Below are positions 37,030 to 47,590 of a stretch of 64,000 nucleotides of DNA, piece by piece (position 1 is the stretch's first letter; every line of letters starts with the position of its first letter). The DNA comes from Morinoia aosen (taxonomy: Eukaryota > Arthropoda > Malacostraca > Amphipoda > Talitridae). A program made the position numbers and the translations under genes. Under the pieces are notes generated by a model, which did not search any database, had not been told where the DNA came from, and worked only from the letters and a program-made list of their open reading frames with translations. Location: the NCBI GenBank assembly GCA_030386875.1, contig CM059572.1, positions 40,855,732-40,919,731 of the forward strand. Reading direction: 5' to 3'.

Positions 37030-37096
37030 TCATCGGTAAAAAGTGAAGGTGCTCGTTAAATTACTTAGCTCACTTCTAAGTGCATACCAGTTCTTT

Positions 37097-37313
37097 TCTT
37101 TACCTTAACAAAGCTTCGAAAAATAGTACGTTGCATCTATGCTCCAACCAAACACAAATGTTCACTTAAAATTTACCGCTCCGTACTGATTCTTCATTAA
37201 ACGAATTTGAACAGTTCATTTACACTGAAAAAGTTGACCAATTTTAACAATTTTTGTGTACTTCCAAAAGTTTCGACTGTAAATCAGTGTTTGTGTAAAA
37301 TCAGTCTTCAAAA
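37097..37313. repeat. 217-bp direct repeat, right copy
   Basis: Twin of 34909-35125, 2188 bp away in the same orientation. The ends are not TG...CA, and no duplication flanks the pair, so an LTR origin is not supported by what is visible. Confidence 0.95.
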
Positions 37314-38242
37314 GCTTTCATATTTCGAAGTAAAAAATTCTGCGCACGTGATGGCATCGGAACGCGTAAGGCAACTCTGATCGATGCATCCAGCTTCACA
37401 GCAAACTCTGCAGCTAAAGTTGAGCATAACCAAATGTTTGAGCTGCAAGAGAAAAAAGTAGTATTCGCCAAGATGAACAACAAAAGCGCGACTATGTATG
37501 ATTTTATATGAAATGTAAAACAGAATTCGAAATGTACTGCTTACTAAATTAAATGTGCGGAATGGGAGAAATTATGTTCTTTAAAGTCCTAGGTGTACTG
37601 TTGGAGAAATTTATTCGTACATTTATAATATTTCGTTATTTTAACTTATTCACAGAAAATAACACAAGTTTGATGCAAAGAGTAGTCTAGTTTGTAGAGT
37701 ACATTAAAGTGTGAACTTTCATTTCTGAAAAACATTTCAAATTTTACGAATAAGAGTGTAAGATAAAAATTTAATCATTGACCAACAGGAAATATGCATA
37801 AAAATATGCAAAATCAGTCTATAAAAGCGGTACCATGACCATTCACCTTTATAATTTTCAACATCATTTAATTCAGTTTCATGAGGTTTGAATGAGCATC
37901 TCACATGCAGCAAGTTCTTCCATAAAGCAATCGTTGTGTGCTGCATTCCATAGTGTTTTAGGAGCCCGAGTTTTTGTTTTACCTTTTTTTCAATCATAGC
38001 CACAGAATTCCAATAGAATACGAGTCAAGACTGGTCGAAAGTCGTAGATAAACTATAATTTCAACTTAAAAAAAATAGTCATTGAATATGGGACGTTCCT
38101 TGAGATCTTTTATCTTACTAAAAAGTTACTCGTCAGACTTACAATAGATTTTGAGCCGGCAGAGTTACAGATTTTTGTTCTACAAGGTGTCGAGGAAAAA
38201 TGTATCCATTGATTTCAAATGCCAATAATGTTGTATATCTAT
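37314..38242. other. Unique AT-rich DNA
   Basis: An 88-codon minus frame (37737-38003) without recognised domain. Nothing else visible. Confidence 0.5.
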
Positions 38243-39055
38243 GAAACATTCAGGAATTTAGTTAAAAGAGCTTGGCACATTCAGGAATTAAGAAATTAAA
38301 TGAGCTTGACACATTGTGGGATAAAGGAATTAAAGGAGCTGGAAACATTGAGTGATAACAGAATTAAAAGAGCTTGATACATTGAAGGATAAAAGAATTA
38401 AAGGAGCTGGAAACATTGAGTGATAACAGAATTAAAAGAGCTTGATACATTGAAGGATAAAAGAATTAAAGGAGCAGGAAACATTGAGTAATAACGTAAT
38501 TAAAAGAGCTTGATACATTGAAGGATAAAAGAATTAAAGGAGCAGGAAACATTGAGTGATAACAGAATTAAAAGAGCTTGATACATTGAAGGATAAAAGA
38601 ATTAAAGGAGCAGGAAACATTGAGTGATAACAGAATTAAAAGAGCTTGATACATTGAAGGATAAAAGAATTAAAGGAGCAGGAAACATTGAGTAATAACG
38701 TAATTAAAAGAGCTTGATACATTGAAGGATAAAAGAATTAAAGGAGCAGGAAACATTGAGTGATAACAGAATTAAAAGAGCTTGATACATTGAAGGATAA
38801 AAGAATTAAAGGAGCAGGAAACATTGAGTAATAACAGAATTAAAAGAGCTTGATACATTGAAGGATAAAAGAATTAAAGGAGCAGGAAACATTGAGTGAT
38901 AACAGAATTAAAAGAGCTTGATACATTGAAGGATAAAAGAATTAAAGGAGCAGGAAACATTGAGTGATAACAGAATTAAAAGAGCAAGATACATCGAGGG
39001 ATAAAGAAATGAAAGGAGCCCCAAACATTGGGGGCTGGAGGAATTGAAGAAGCAG
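38243..39055. repeat. 34/68-bp satellite array (about 24 monomers)
   Basis: Two related 34-bp monomers alternate: AAGAGCTTGATACATTGAAG and GGAGCAGGAAACATTGAGTG, each followed by an ATAA...GAATTAA end. The working period is therefore 68 bp. A variant GAGTAATAACGTAATT recurs at 38487 and 38691 (204 bp, three dimers). Monomers at both edges are more divergent than those in the middle. Confidence 0.95.
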
Positions 39056-40197
39056 ATGGGATGGAAGCTAAAGAAATACATCGGAGTCAAACTGTCCAAC
39101 AGTACCATAATTACATAACATTATTTATATATTTAATGATCGCACACATTTCAATGGACATTCTAGATATCTTGAAGCAGCCTTGATATTACATTTTTTA
39201 TCTACCAATTCCTAAACAGTTGCGCACCACCATAGTTTTATGAGGATACTGATGTTTGAAGTTATCGGATTCACTTCAATACACTTGACGCAAACAAAAT
39301 TTCGTTACCTAATAATTGTTATCAACTTGGCAGTTCCACGGAAACGAAAACAACCCAGCACAACATTATTGAACAGTCTCTGTGTTGCACAGTTATCAGT
39401 GTAATCTCAGCGACGAGAGTTTCATATTTATTGGGACAAATCTTCTACTTTTCATTGAGGCCAAAACAGTCAACCTTAGTTTCATCACTACATAGTTCTC
39501 GGTCCTAGAAGCACTTTTTCCAAGAAAACATTACTGAAATTTAAGACAGCAGCAACAAAACATTTTTCATGAAGAGGCATTTGCCGTGTTCGAGTGTTAT
39601 TTAACAATCCATTCCTATTCAACACAGTCGCACTGTTCAGTTTAATGTATCCTGCGTAAATTCGAGTTTTATGTTCATTTCTCAGTGCAATTGATAACGA
39701 ATAAAGAGTCTGACATCACGATAACACATAATTTTGAGAAACGAATGAAAATGTTGAGTATTAATGTGTGTGTTGGTTACTTCGCCATGCCTAGTTTGTG
39801 TAGTATTTTGAACGCAAAGGCTCGTCTGTACAAATGCAAAGTAAACCAATCAGAAGTAATTTGAACACACATCAGTTACATTTGATCGGCTCTATTTAGT
39901 ACAAATCGAAATACGTTGAATAATTTGGCTAGAAATATTTCCACAAAATTAGCAAAAACAACATTAAACCTATCTTCAGCCTATTCAGGATGCTTTTAAC
40001 ATTTTACCACGTGTATGAATTCATTATGAGAATAAAACCGAGTATTAATAAATAATAAACTATAGAGTATTATAAATAGATCTATTCAGTCCATCTGAAA
40101 GCGCCAAGGAGAAGAGGATGTTCAATAATCCTTTGACCGGAACCATGCGTCGAAGAAGCGGTCGCGGTGCACACGGCGAATACGAGAGGAAATTCTG
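39056..40197. other. Unique AT-rich DNA between two satellites
   Basis: No frame of note, no repeat recognised. The last 110 bp before the array are less AT-rich. Confidence 0.5.
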
Positions 40198-43100
40198 CAC
40201 AACACATCACACGGTAAGCCTTCAAAAGAAGACCGCACGGAAATTAATAACCGCTCACCTCTCGCTGTTTCAAGAACGTGGAACACAACACATCACACGT
40301 TAAGCCTTCAAAAGAAGACCGCACGGAAATTAATAACCGCTCACCTCTCGCTGTTTCAAGAACGTGGAACACAACACATCACACGTTAAGCCTTCAAAAG
40401 AAGACCGCACGGAAATTAATAACCGCTCACCTCTCGCTGTTTCAAGAACGTGGAACACAGCACATCACACGTTAAGCCTTCAAAAGAAGACCGCACGGAA
40501 ATTAATAACCGCTCACCTCTCGCTGTTTCAAGAACGTGGAACACAACACATCACACGTTAAGCCTTCAAAAGAAGACCGCACGGAAATTAATAACCGCTC
40601 ACCTCTCACCGTTTCAAGAACGTGGAACACAGCACATCACACGGTAAGCCTTCAAAAGAAGACCGCACGGAAATTAATAACCGCTCACCTCTCGCTGTTT
40701 CAAGAACGTGGAACACAACACATCACACGGTAAGCCTTCAAAAGAAGACCGCACGGAAATTAATAACCGCTCACCTCTCACCGTTTCAAGAACGTGGAAC
40801 ACAACACATCACACGTTAAGCCTTCAAAAGAAGACCGCACGGAAATTAATAACCGCTCACCTCTCGCTGTTTCAAGAACGTGGAACACAACACATCACAC
40901 GGTAAGCCTTCAAAAGAAGACCGCACGGAAATTAATAACCGCTCACCTCTCGCTGTTTCAAGAACGTGGAACACAACACATCACACGTTAAGCCTTCAAA
41001 AGAAGACCGCACGGAAATTAATAACCGCTCACCTCTCACCGTTTCAAGAACGTGGAACACAGCACATCACACGGTAAGCCTTCAAAAGAAGACCGCACGG
41101 AAATTAATAACCGCTCACCTCTCGCTGTTTCAAGAACGTGGAACACAACACATCACACGGTAAGCCTTCAAAAGAAGACCGCACGGAAATTAATAACCGC
41201 TCACCTCTCACCGTTTCAAGAACGTGGAACACAACACATCACACGGTAAGCCTTCAAAAGAAGACCGCACGGAAATTAATAACCGCTCACCTCTCACCGT
41301 TTCAAGAACGTGGAACACAACACATCACACGTTAAGCCTTCAAAAGAAGACCGCACGGAAATTAATAACCGCTCACCTCTCACCGTTTCAAGAACGTGGA
41401 ACACAACACATCACACGTTAAGCCTTCAAAAGAAGACCGCACGGAAATTAATAACCGCTCACCTCTCACCGTTTCAAGAACGTGGAACACAACACATCAC
41501 ACGTTAAGCCTTCAAAAGAAGACCGCACGGAAATTAATAACCGCTCACCTCTCACCGTTTCAAGAACGTGGAACACAACACATCACACGGTAAGCCTTCA
41601 AAAGAAGACCGCACGGAAATTAATAACCGCTCACCTCTCACCGTTTCAAGAACGTGGAACACAACACATCACACGGTAAGCCTTCAAAAGAAGACCGCAC
41701 GGAAATTAATAACCGCTCACCTCTCACCGTTTCAAGAACGTGGAACACAGCACATCACACGGTAAGCCTTCAAAAGAAGACCGCACGGAAATTAATAACC
41801 GCTCACCTCTCACCGTTTCAAGAACGTGGAACACAACACATCACACGTTAAGCCTTCAAAAGAAGACCGCACGGAAATTAATAACCGCTCACCTCTCACC
41901 GTTTCAAGAACGTGGAACACAACACATCACACGGTAAGCCTTCAAAAGAAGACCGCACGGAAATTAATAACCGCTCACCTCTCACCGTTTCAAGAACGTG
42001 GAACACAACACATCACACGGTAAGCCTTCAAAAGAAGACCGCACGGAAATTAATAACCGCTCACCTCTCACCGTTTCAAGAACGTGGAACACAGCACATC
42101 ACACGGTAAGCCTTCAAAAGAAGACCGCACGGAAATTAATAACCGCTCACCTCTCACCGTTTCAAGAACGTGGAACACAACACATCACGCGGTAAGCCTT
42201 CAAAAGAAGACCGCACGGAAATTAATAACCGCTCACCTCTCACCGTTTCAAGAACGTGGAACACAACACATCACACGGTAAGCCTTCAAAAGAAGACCGC
42301 ACGGAAATTAATAACCGCTCACCTCTCACCGTTTCAAGAACGTGGAACACAACACATCACACGGTAAGCCTTCAAAAGAAGACCGCACGGAAATTAATAA
42401 CCGCTCACCTCTCACCGTTTCAAGAACGTGGAACACAGCACATCACACGGTAAGCCTTCAAAAGAAGACCGCACGGAAATTAATAACCGCTCACCTCTCA
42501 CCGTTTCAAGAACGTGGAACACAACACATCACACGGTAAGCCTTCAAAAGAAGACCGCACGGAAATTAATAACCGCTCACCTCTCACCGTTTCAAGAACG
42601 TGGAACACAACACATCACACGGTAAGCCTTCAAAAGAAGACCGCACGGAAATTAATAACCGCTCACCTCTCACCGTTTCAAGAACGTGGAACACAGCACA
42701 TCACACGGTAAGCCTTCAAAAGAAGACCGCACGGAAATTAATAACCGCTCACCTCTCACCGTTTCAAGAACGTGGAACACAACACATCACACGTTAAGCC
42801 TTCAAAAGAAGACCGCACGGAAATTAATAACCGCTCACCTCTCACCGTTTCAAGAACGTGGAACACAACACATCACACGGTAAGCCTTCAAAAGAAGACC
42901 GCACGGAAATTAATAACCGCTCACCTCTCGCTGTTTCAAGAACGTGGAACACAACACATCACACGGTAAGCCTTCAAAAGAAGACCGCACGGAAATTAAT
43001 AACCGCTCACCTCTCACCGTTTCAAGAACGTGGAACACAACACATCACACGGTAAGCCTTCAAAAGAAGACCGCACGGAAATTAATAACCGCTCACCTCT

Positions 43101-43563
43101 CGCTGTTTCAAGAACGTGGAACACAACACATCACACGGTAAGCCTTCAAAAGAAGACCGCACGGAAATTAATAACCGCTCACCTCTCACCGTTTCAAGAA
43201 CGTGGAACACAACACATCACACGGTAAGCCTTCAAAAGAAGACCGCACGGAAATTAATAACCGCTCACCTCTCGCTGTTTCAAGAACGTGGAACACAACA
43301 CATCACACGGTAAGCCTTCAAAAGAAGACCGCACGGAAATTAATAACCGCTCACCTCTCGCCGTTTCAAGAACATGGAACACAGCACATCACACGGTAAG
43401 CCTTCAAAAGAAGACCGCACGGAAATTAATAACCGCTCACCTCTCGCCGTTTCAAGAACGTGGAACACAACACATCACACGGTAAGCCTTCAAAAGAAGA
43501 CCGCACGGAAATTAATAACCGCTCACCTCTCGCCGTTTCAAGAACGTGGAACACAACACATCA
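40198..43563. repeat. 86-bp satellite array, about 39 units
   Basis: Highly uniform head-to-tail 86-bp units with the blocks GCCTTCAAAAGAAGACCGCA, CGGAAATTAATAACCGCTCA and TTTCAAGAACGTGGAACACA. Three sites vary repeatedly: ACG(G/T)TAAGCC, CTC(GCTG/ACCG/GCCG)TTTC and AACACA(A/G)CACATC. Each unit opens a 65-codon frame that ends in the next unit. These frames overlap each other at every 86-bp step and are not separate genes. Similar words flank the array (GAGGAAATTCTG left, AAGGAATTCTG right). Confidence 0.97.
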
Positions 43564-44071
43564 AGGAATTCTGTCGTTGTAGGGATACAATACATTAGTA
43601 ACTCTGCTTTTTATTAATATGAAATTCAATCGTGTTCGTTTCTTTCAGTCGAAGGGTAACGAAAGCATAGCTTAGAAAAGTCTTAAATCATAGAAATTCA
43701 TTAGTTTCCGTCAAAAAAAGATGAATGAAAATGGGAATTAAATGAATAAAATTTAAGTCCATCTACTCACTCGGTGGAACTATCAGCATTAATAGTTCGT
43801 ATACGTACTGGTACCTTTCAAAGTACGCTATGTGTGTTTATGTCATATGTAAACGAGACTCAAATGAATTCTAGTACAAATTTTGTTTCATTCAAGTATC
43901 AGATGTTGGTTTTACAGTTCGCGTTCGGTGCTGTTGAGGCAGCAAATGTTTAATGAGGCAACTCATGTCCACGCTGCGCTCAAATCAAATCCTATAGATA
44001 TGAAGATAACGTAAAAAGGATCCTCGAGTTTAGAAAACGACTTTAACGTTCACATTGTTTAAATTAGTAAC
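43564..44071. other. Unique AT-rich DNA
   Basis: Nothing recognised. Confidence 0.5.
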
Positions 44072-44443
44072 ATCCCTCAGCGGGATAGAGCTATTGTATC
44101 TACGGCAATTTGCACTCTCGAGGGAAAGATGTGAGGTTCCGAGCTAAGAGGTAGGTTGGCTTTCTTTTTGAGTAAAGTATTTTTTTGTGTGTTTTGCTAA
44201 AAACTATCTTTTTTCGGTTCACTGCAGTCCTGTTTTTCAGCATCTGTGACTTTCTTCTTCGACTTTTATCTTGTTTCCCAACTTTCTTTCTCAACTTACG
44301 GCTGTTATGCTCAGGGGATCTTGCGCGGAAACACACCTCGTACATAGATTCCTCGTTCCTTTAACTCCACACTAAATGGTGCCTTCATCCTTCCCCTTTT
44401 TGGACATCTCTCTTGTGGAAAAGGGAGGTTGAATCTAATTAAT
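44072..44443 (+). mobile_element. SA retroposon copy 7, the only copy in this orientation
   Basis: Reads in the element's own direction on +: 5' CATCCCTCAGCGGGATAG, then GCACTCTCGAGGGAAAGATG, TTCGGTTCACTGCAGTCCTG, TTTTTCAGCATCTGTGACTT, CACTAAATGGTGCCTTCATC and GGGAGGTTGAATCTAATTAA at the 3' side. Long form. Confidence 0.85.
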
Positions 44444-46192
44444 GGTCAATCAATCAAACGCGTTGCACTAAATCTATGTTACCAATCGATAGCTTAACAA
44501 AAACAAAAAAGTACGTATTTTTGCAAGTCAACTGCCTCAAAATATGTATATTTTCATCAGTGCAGTGACTCTCTCTTTTATTTTATTTTTGTTTGAAAGT
44601 TATGTATCGAACCCAATATAAGTCACTGAAATGATTAGCTTACAAGAACAAACAACGTGCTTCTGCTAGGTAACGTCCGGTAAAATGTTAACGTATATTC
44701 CGGTGAGTGCAGGGAACCACCATACCGGCATCCTGAGGATTTATCCCCTTAAAGACAGGCTTTTTCCCCGCAGCACGGCTCCCCAGTAATGGGAGGCCAG
44801 CGTCGTAGCTGCGTTGCGTTATGGGATCTTTATAGATGACTTGAGTGCTGCGTGTGGCGCCTATAGATGATCATCTCTAAAGATCATTTCTGTTACGTCA
44901 GAAAGGTGATGCATTGACCGCATACAAAGGCCACCGTTAATCATCAAGAGTAATTCAGGTAAGCATTGTGATTATGCGAGGAAAACCAAACAACCTTCGG
45001 ACACTAAAGCACCGGAAAAGCTTCAAAGTAAAAGTAGATGGTAGCATTTAACAAGCTTAGAAAAGGCTGAAGCTCAGCCTTCAGAAAGCGAAGGAAAAAA
45101 ATTCAGGCGTCTGTTTTTTGGCATGCTCAAATCCCTTGAATAAAAAAGTGGCAGCTTTTCAGATTTTCGGTACATAAGTGTTATTGAAAACCATAAATCA
45201 CTTGCAATATACAACTTGACATAAAATAAAAAGCCTTTATTCCACTTGAAGCCCCGGAACTTGAATTAAGCAGAATAAGGTTTTAGACAGTGGACTTCAA
45301 GAGAAGATCCTTTCAATATTTCTGAATGCCTATAGAATACAGACGCATCTAGCGTACAGGATGACTATTTGCAAAGCTGCAAAGAAAAGTCAAGTGTGCA
45401 AGTTATAGAGGTTCATGATAATGCAATATAAGAACTAATACTGAAGCTAAAGCTGCGCTGCAACGAATTTTATTTTATACCAAACACCAATAACACATAG
45501 ACGAGTTCTTACAAAGCACAACCAATCTTAGTGTGTTCGATTACACACTTGCTTGTCACCGTCGACACTTAACTTTCAGCGATAACTCAATGCAAAATAG
45601 TACGTATAAATAAACTGCTCTGTGGAACAGTCAATGCAGCATAATTAGAATGAAAATTGTAATTATTTGAGAACCCGTGACTCAACGGTTAATGGTGTTG
45701 CCTAGCTTACTCAAAACAAATGCTCTAACTCAAATTGCCTGGAAAAAATGAAAATGATTCAATTCTCAAACGATATTTATCTCAATTTAAATTGGCACAA
45801 TCCAACTCAGAACTATAGGAGCATCACTTTGAATGACAGTATCTTAAATAATCGAGCACATTCAATACGTGGACAGTCCGTCACGTAAAAACAAACTACT
45901 AAAAAAATTTGATAGCAAATTTTTGTAGGCGATAATTCACTAATAGAATCTGCATCATTATTTGGTTCAGAAATTAAAATATTCGAGAGCAAAAACAATT
46001 TTTCACACTAAATTCAGTTTACAAGCATTTGATACTTCAAGCTTGTATTATAGAAATATAGCATATTTTACTTAAAAGTATTTTCAACGTCATAACACAC
46101 AGCATAATGAAATGATCTTGATGTCACAAATGAGTGAATTATTTACGAACATACGAGCCAAACACATATATATAATCTCAATCCTCTTTACA
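44444..46192. other. Unique DNA; GC-raised stretch at 44680-44960
   Basis: 44680-44960 differs from its AT-rich flanks and contains a small inverted word pair around GATGATCATC. The rest is AT-rich without recognised features. Confidence 0.45.
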
Positions 46193-46315
46193 GAAATGCA
46201 AAACCTATAATCTTCTTGGTCCTCTTGCTTATATGTACACACGTGTGTGTCCATGTTAACGAAACCGGTGTTTTTCGTAACCTAGGCACACACATGGCCG
46301 TAAAACGCGTGTATA

Positions 46316-46425
46316 TATGTGTGTGTGTGTGTATGTGTGTGAGTGTGTGTATGGATGTATACACACATATGCATACGTATATGTACATATGTGTGTATGT
46401 GGGTATATATTTATATATATTTTTC
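46316..46425. repeat. TG/TA microsatellite
   Basis: TGTGTGTG runs followed by TATACATA-type repeats, inside LT. Frames across it on both strands are artefacts. Confidence 0.9.
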
Positions 46426-46683
46426 TTTTTTTTATGCTTCCTCAAAATGACACTTGTGAACATTGACCGAAACAAGCGATTTCATATATTATTTCCTGGC
46501 GTCAAGAATTGCGAAGTCTTATGTCATGTACATGTAAACTGTCAAAAGTGTTTTCACCCCACAATGAAAATGCATCGTCCATGAAATTGTGTTATCTCTT
46601 ACAATTTTCATTACATGTATTATCAGATGTAGATTTAGCTAGATTAGGAGTTCATTGCCCTCAATCATTTCTTTTGACTAGTG

Positions 46684-46707
46684 ACACGAGTTTTTCAATA
46701 CTCGTGT
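46684..46707 (+). other. LT second hairpin (copy 2)
   Basis: Stem ACACGAGT/ACTCGTGT with an eight-base loop; the stem is unchanged among the three copies. Confidence 0.75.
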
Positions 46708-46750
46708 GTGTGTATCATCTAAGTGTATTAATTTTAAGATATTTTAAAAA

Positions 46751-46783
46751 CCAATGATGGTACTTTTGTACCATCTCTATTGG
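46751..46783 (+). other. LT 3'-terminal hairpin (copy 2, compensated variant)
   Basis: Same architecture as the other copies, but the inner stem is GATGGTA/TACCATC instead of GATTGTA/TACAATC. Both partners changed, so pairing is kept. The loop also differs (CTTTTG against ATATTG). The outer stem CCAAT/ATTGG and TCT bulge are unchanged. Confidence 0.85.
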
Positions 46784-47117
46784 AAATAAACCATTTTTTT
46801 TTCTCTTTTTTATGTGTACATATATGTGTATATATTTACATGTATGTGTGCACATATGTGAGTACTAAACTGACAACTAGCATTTTACTAGAGATAATGG
46901 TCATTTTCTGTTCACTCTCAACTTGTAACATTACCTAACTCGTCATCTCTTTATTATTGTAAAGCATTCATGTACAAACTATACATTTGTTGTACGATCA
47001 TCCATTTATATTCAAATAAAATGCTTATTAACTAACGACCGTTATGTTAAAATTGTTGAATTAGAAATACAAAACTTATAATCTTCTTGGTCCTCATGCT
47101 TATGCGTACATGTGTAT

Positions 47118-47185
47118 ATATATATATGTATGTGTGTGTGTATGTATGTATATATGTATGTACGTATATATATGTATATGGATTT
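47118..47185. repeat. TA/TG microsatellite
   Basis: TATATATATGTATG-type repeats inside LT. Confidence 0.9.
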
Positions 47186-47454
47186 GTATTTGTATTTTTT
47201 TTTCATGCTTCCTTAAGATGACACTTTTGAACATTTGCCGAAACAAGCGATTCATATATTATTTCCTGGCATCAATAATTGCGAAGTTTTATGTCATGTA
47301 CATGTAAACTGTCAAAAGTTTTTTCACCCCACAATGAAAATGCATCGTCTATGAATTTGCGTTATCTCTTATAATTATCATTACATGTATTGTCAAATGT
47401 AGATTAAGCAAGACTAGGAGTACATTGCCCTCAATCATTTATTTTCGACTAGTG

Positions 47455-47477
47455 ACACGAGTTTTCAATACTCGTGT
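47455..47477 (+). other. LT second hairpin (copy 3)
   Basis: Stem ACACGAGT/ACTCGTGT, seven-base loop. Confidence 0.75.
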
Positions 47478-47519
47478 GTGTGTATCATCTAAATGTATTA
47501 ATTTTAAGATATTTAAAAA

Positions 47520-47552
47520 CCAATGATTGTAATATTGTACAATCTCTATTGG
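47520..47552 (+). other. LT 3'-terminal hairpin (copy 3)
   Basis: Inner stem GATTGTA/TACAATC, identical to the copy at 12973-13005. Followed at once by AAATAAAG and the TTTC tail. Confidence 0.8.
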
Positions 47553-47590
47553 AAATAAAGTTTTTTCTTTTCTTTCTTTCTTTCTTACGT

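Larger units (their letters stand above)
46193..47590 (+). mobile_element. LT block 2: two LT 3' ends in tandem
   Basis: In the opposite orientation to the copy at 12.9 kb. Order: end of a 290-bp-type unit (46193-46230), TG/TA microsatellite, 3' domain (46433-46783), short CT-rich tail, one 290-bp-type unit (46848-47108), microsatellite, 3' domain (47205-47552), then GGAAATAAAG and a TTTC tail ending near 47586. The repeated order suggests a tandem duplication of a unit of about 750 bp, or one LT copy inserted at the tail of another. No reverse transcriptase frame is present. Confidence 0.75.

Noticed and set aside
34909..37313. LTR retrotransposon with 217-bp LTRs
   Set aside because: No TG...CA ends, primer site, polypurine tract, target duplication or coding sequence visible. 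Kept only as a direct-repeat pair.
40207..43490. Splice donors (ACGGTAAG) in every 86-bp unit
   Set aside because: No exon structure; half the left-hand units have ACGTTAAG. Only a sequence resemblance.
40118..43598. Thirty-eight overlapping 61-74 codon frames on the plus strand
   Set aside because: They recur every 86 bp, overlap each other and follow the satellite period exactly. They are a property of the repeat, not genes.
46188..46584. Frames of 95 and 122 codons on both strands
   Set aside because: They run through the TG/TA microsatellite of LT and are not conserved between LT copies.
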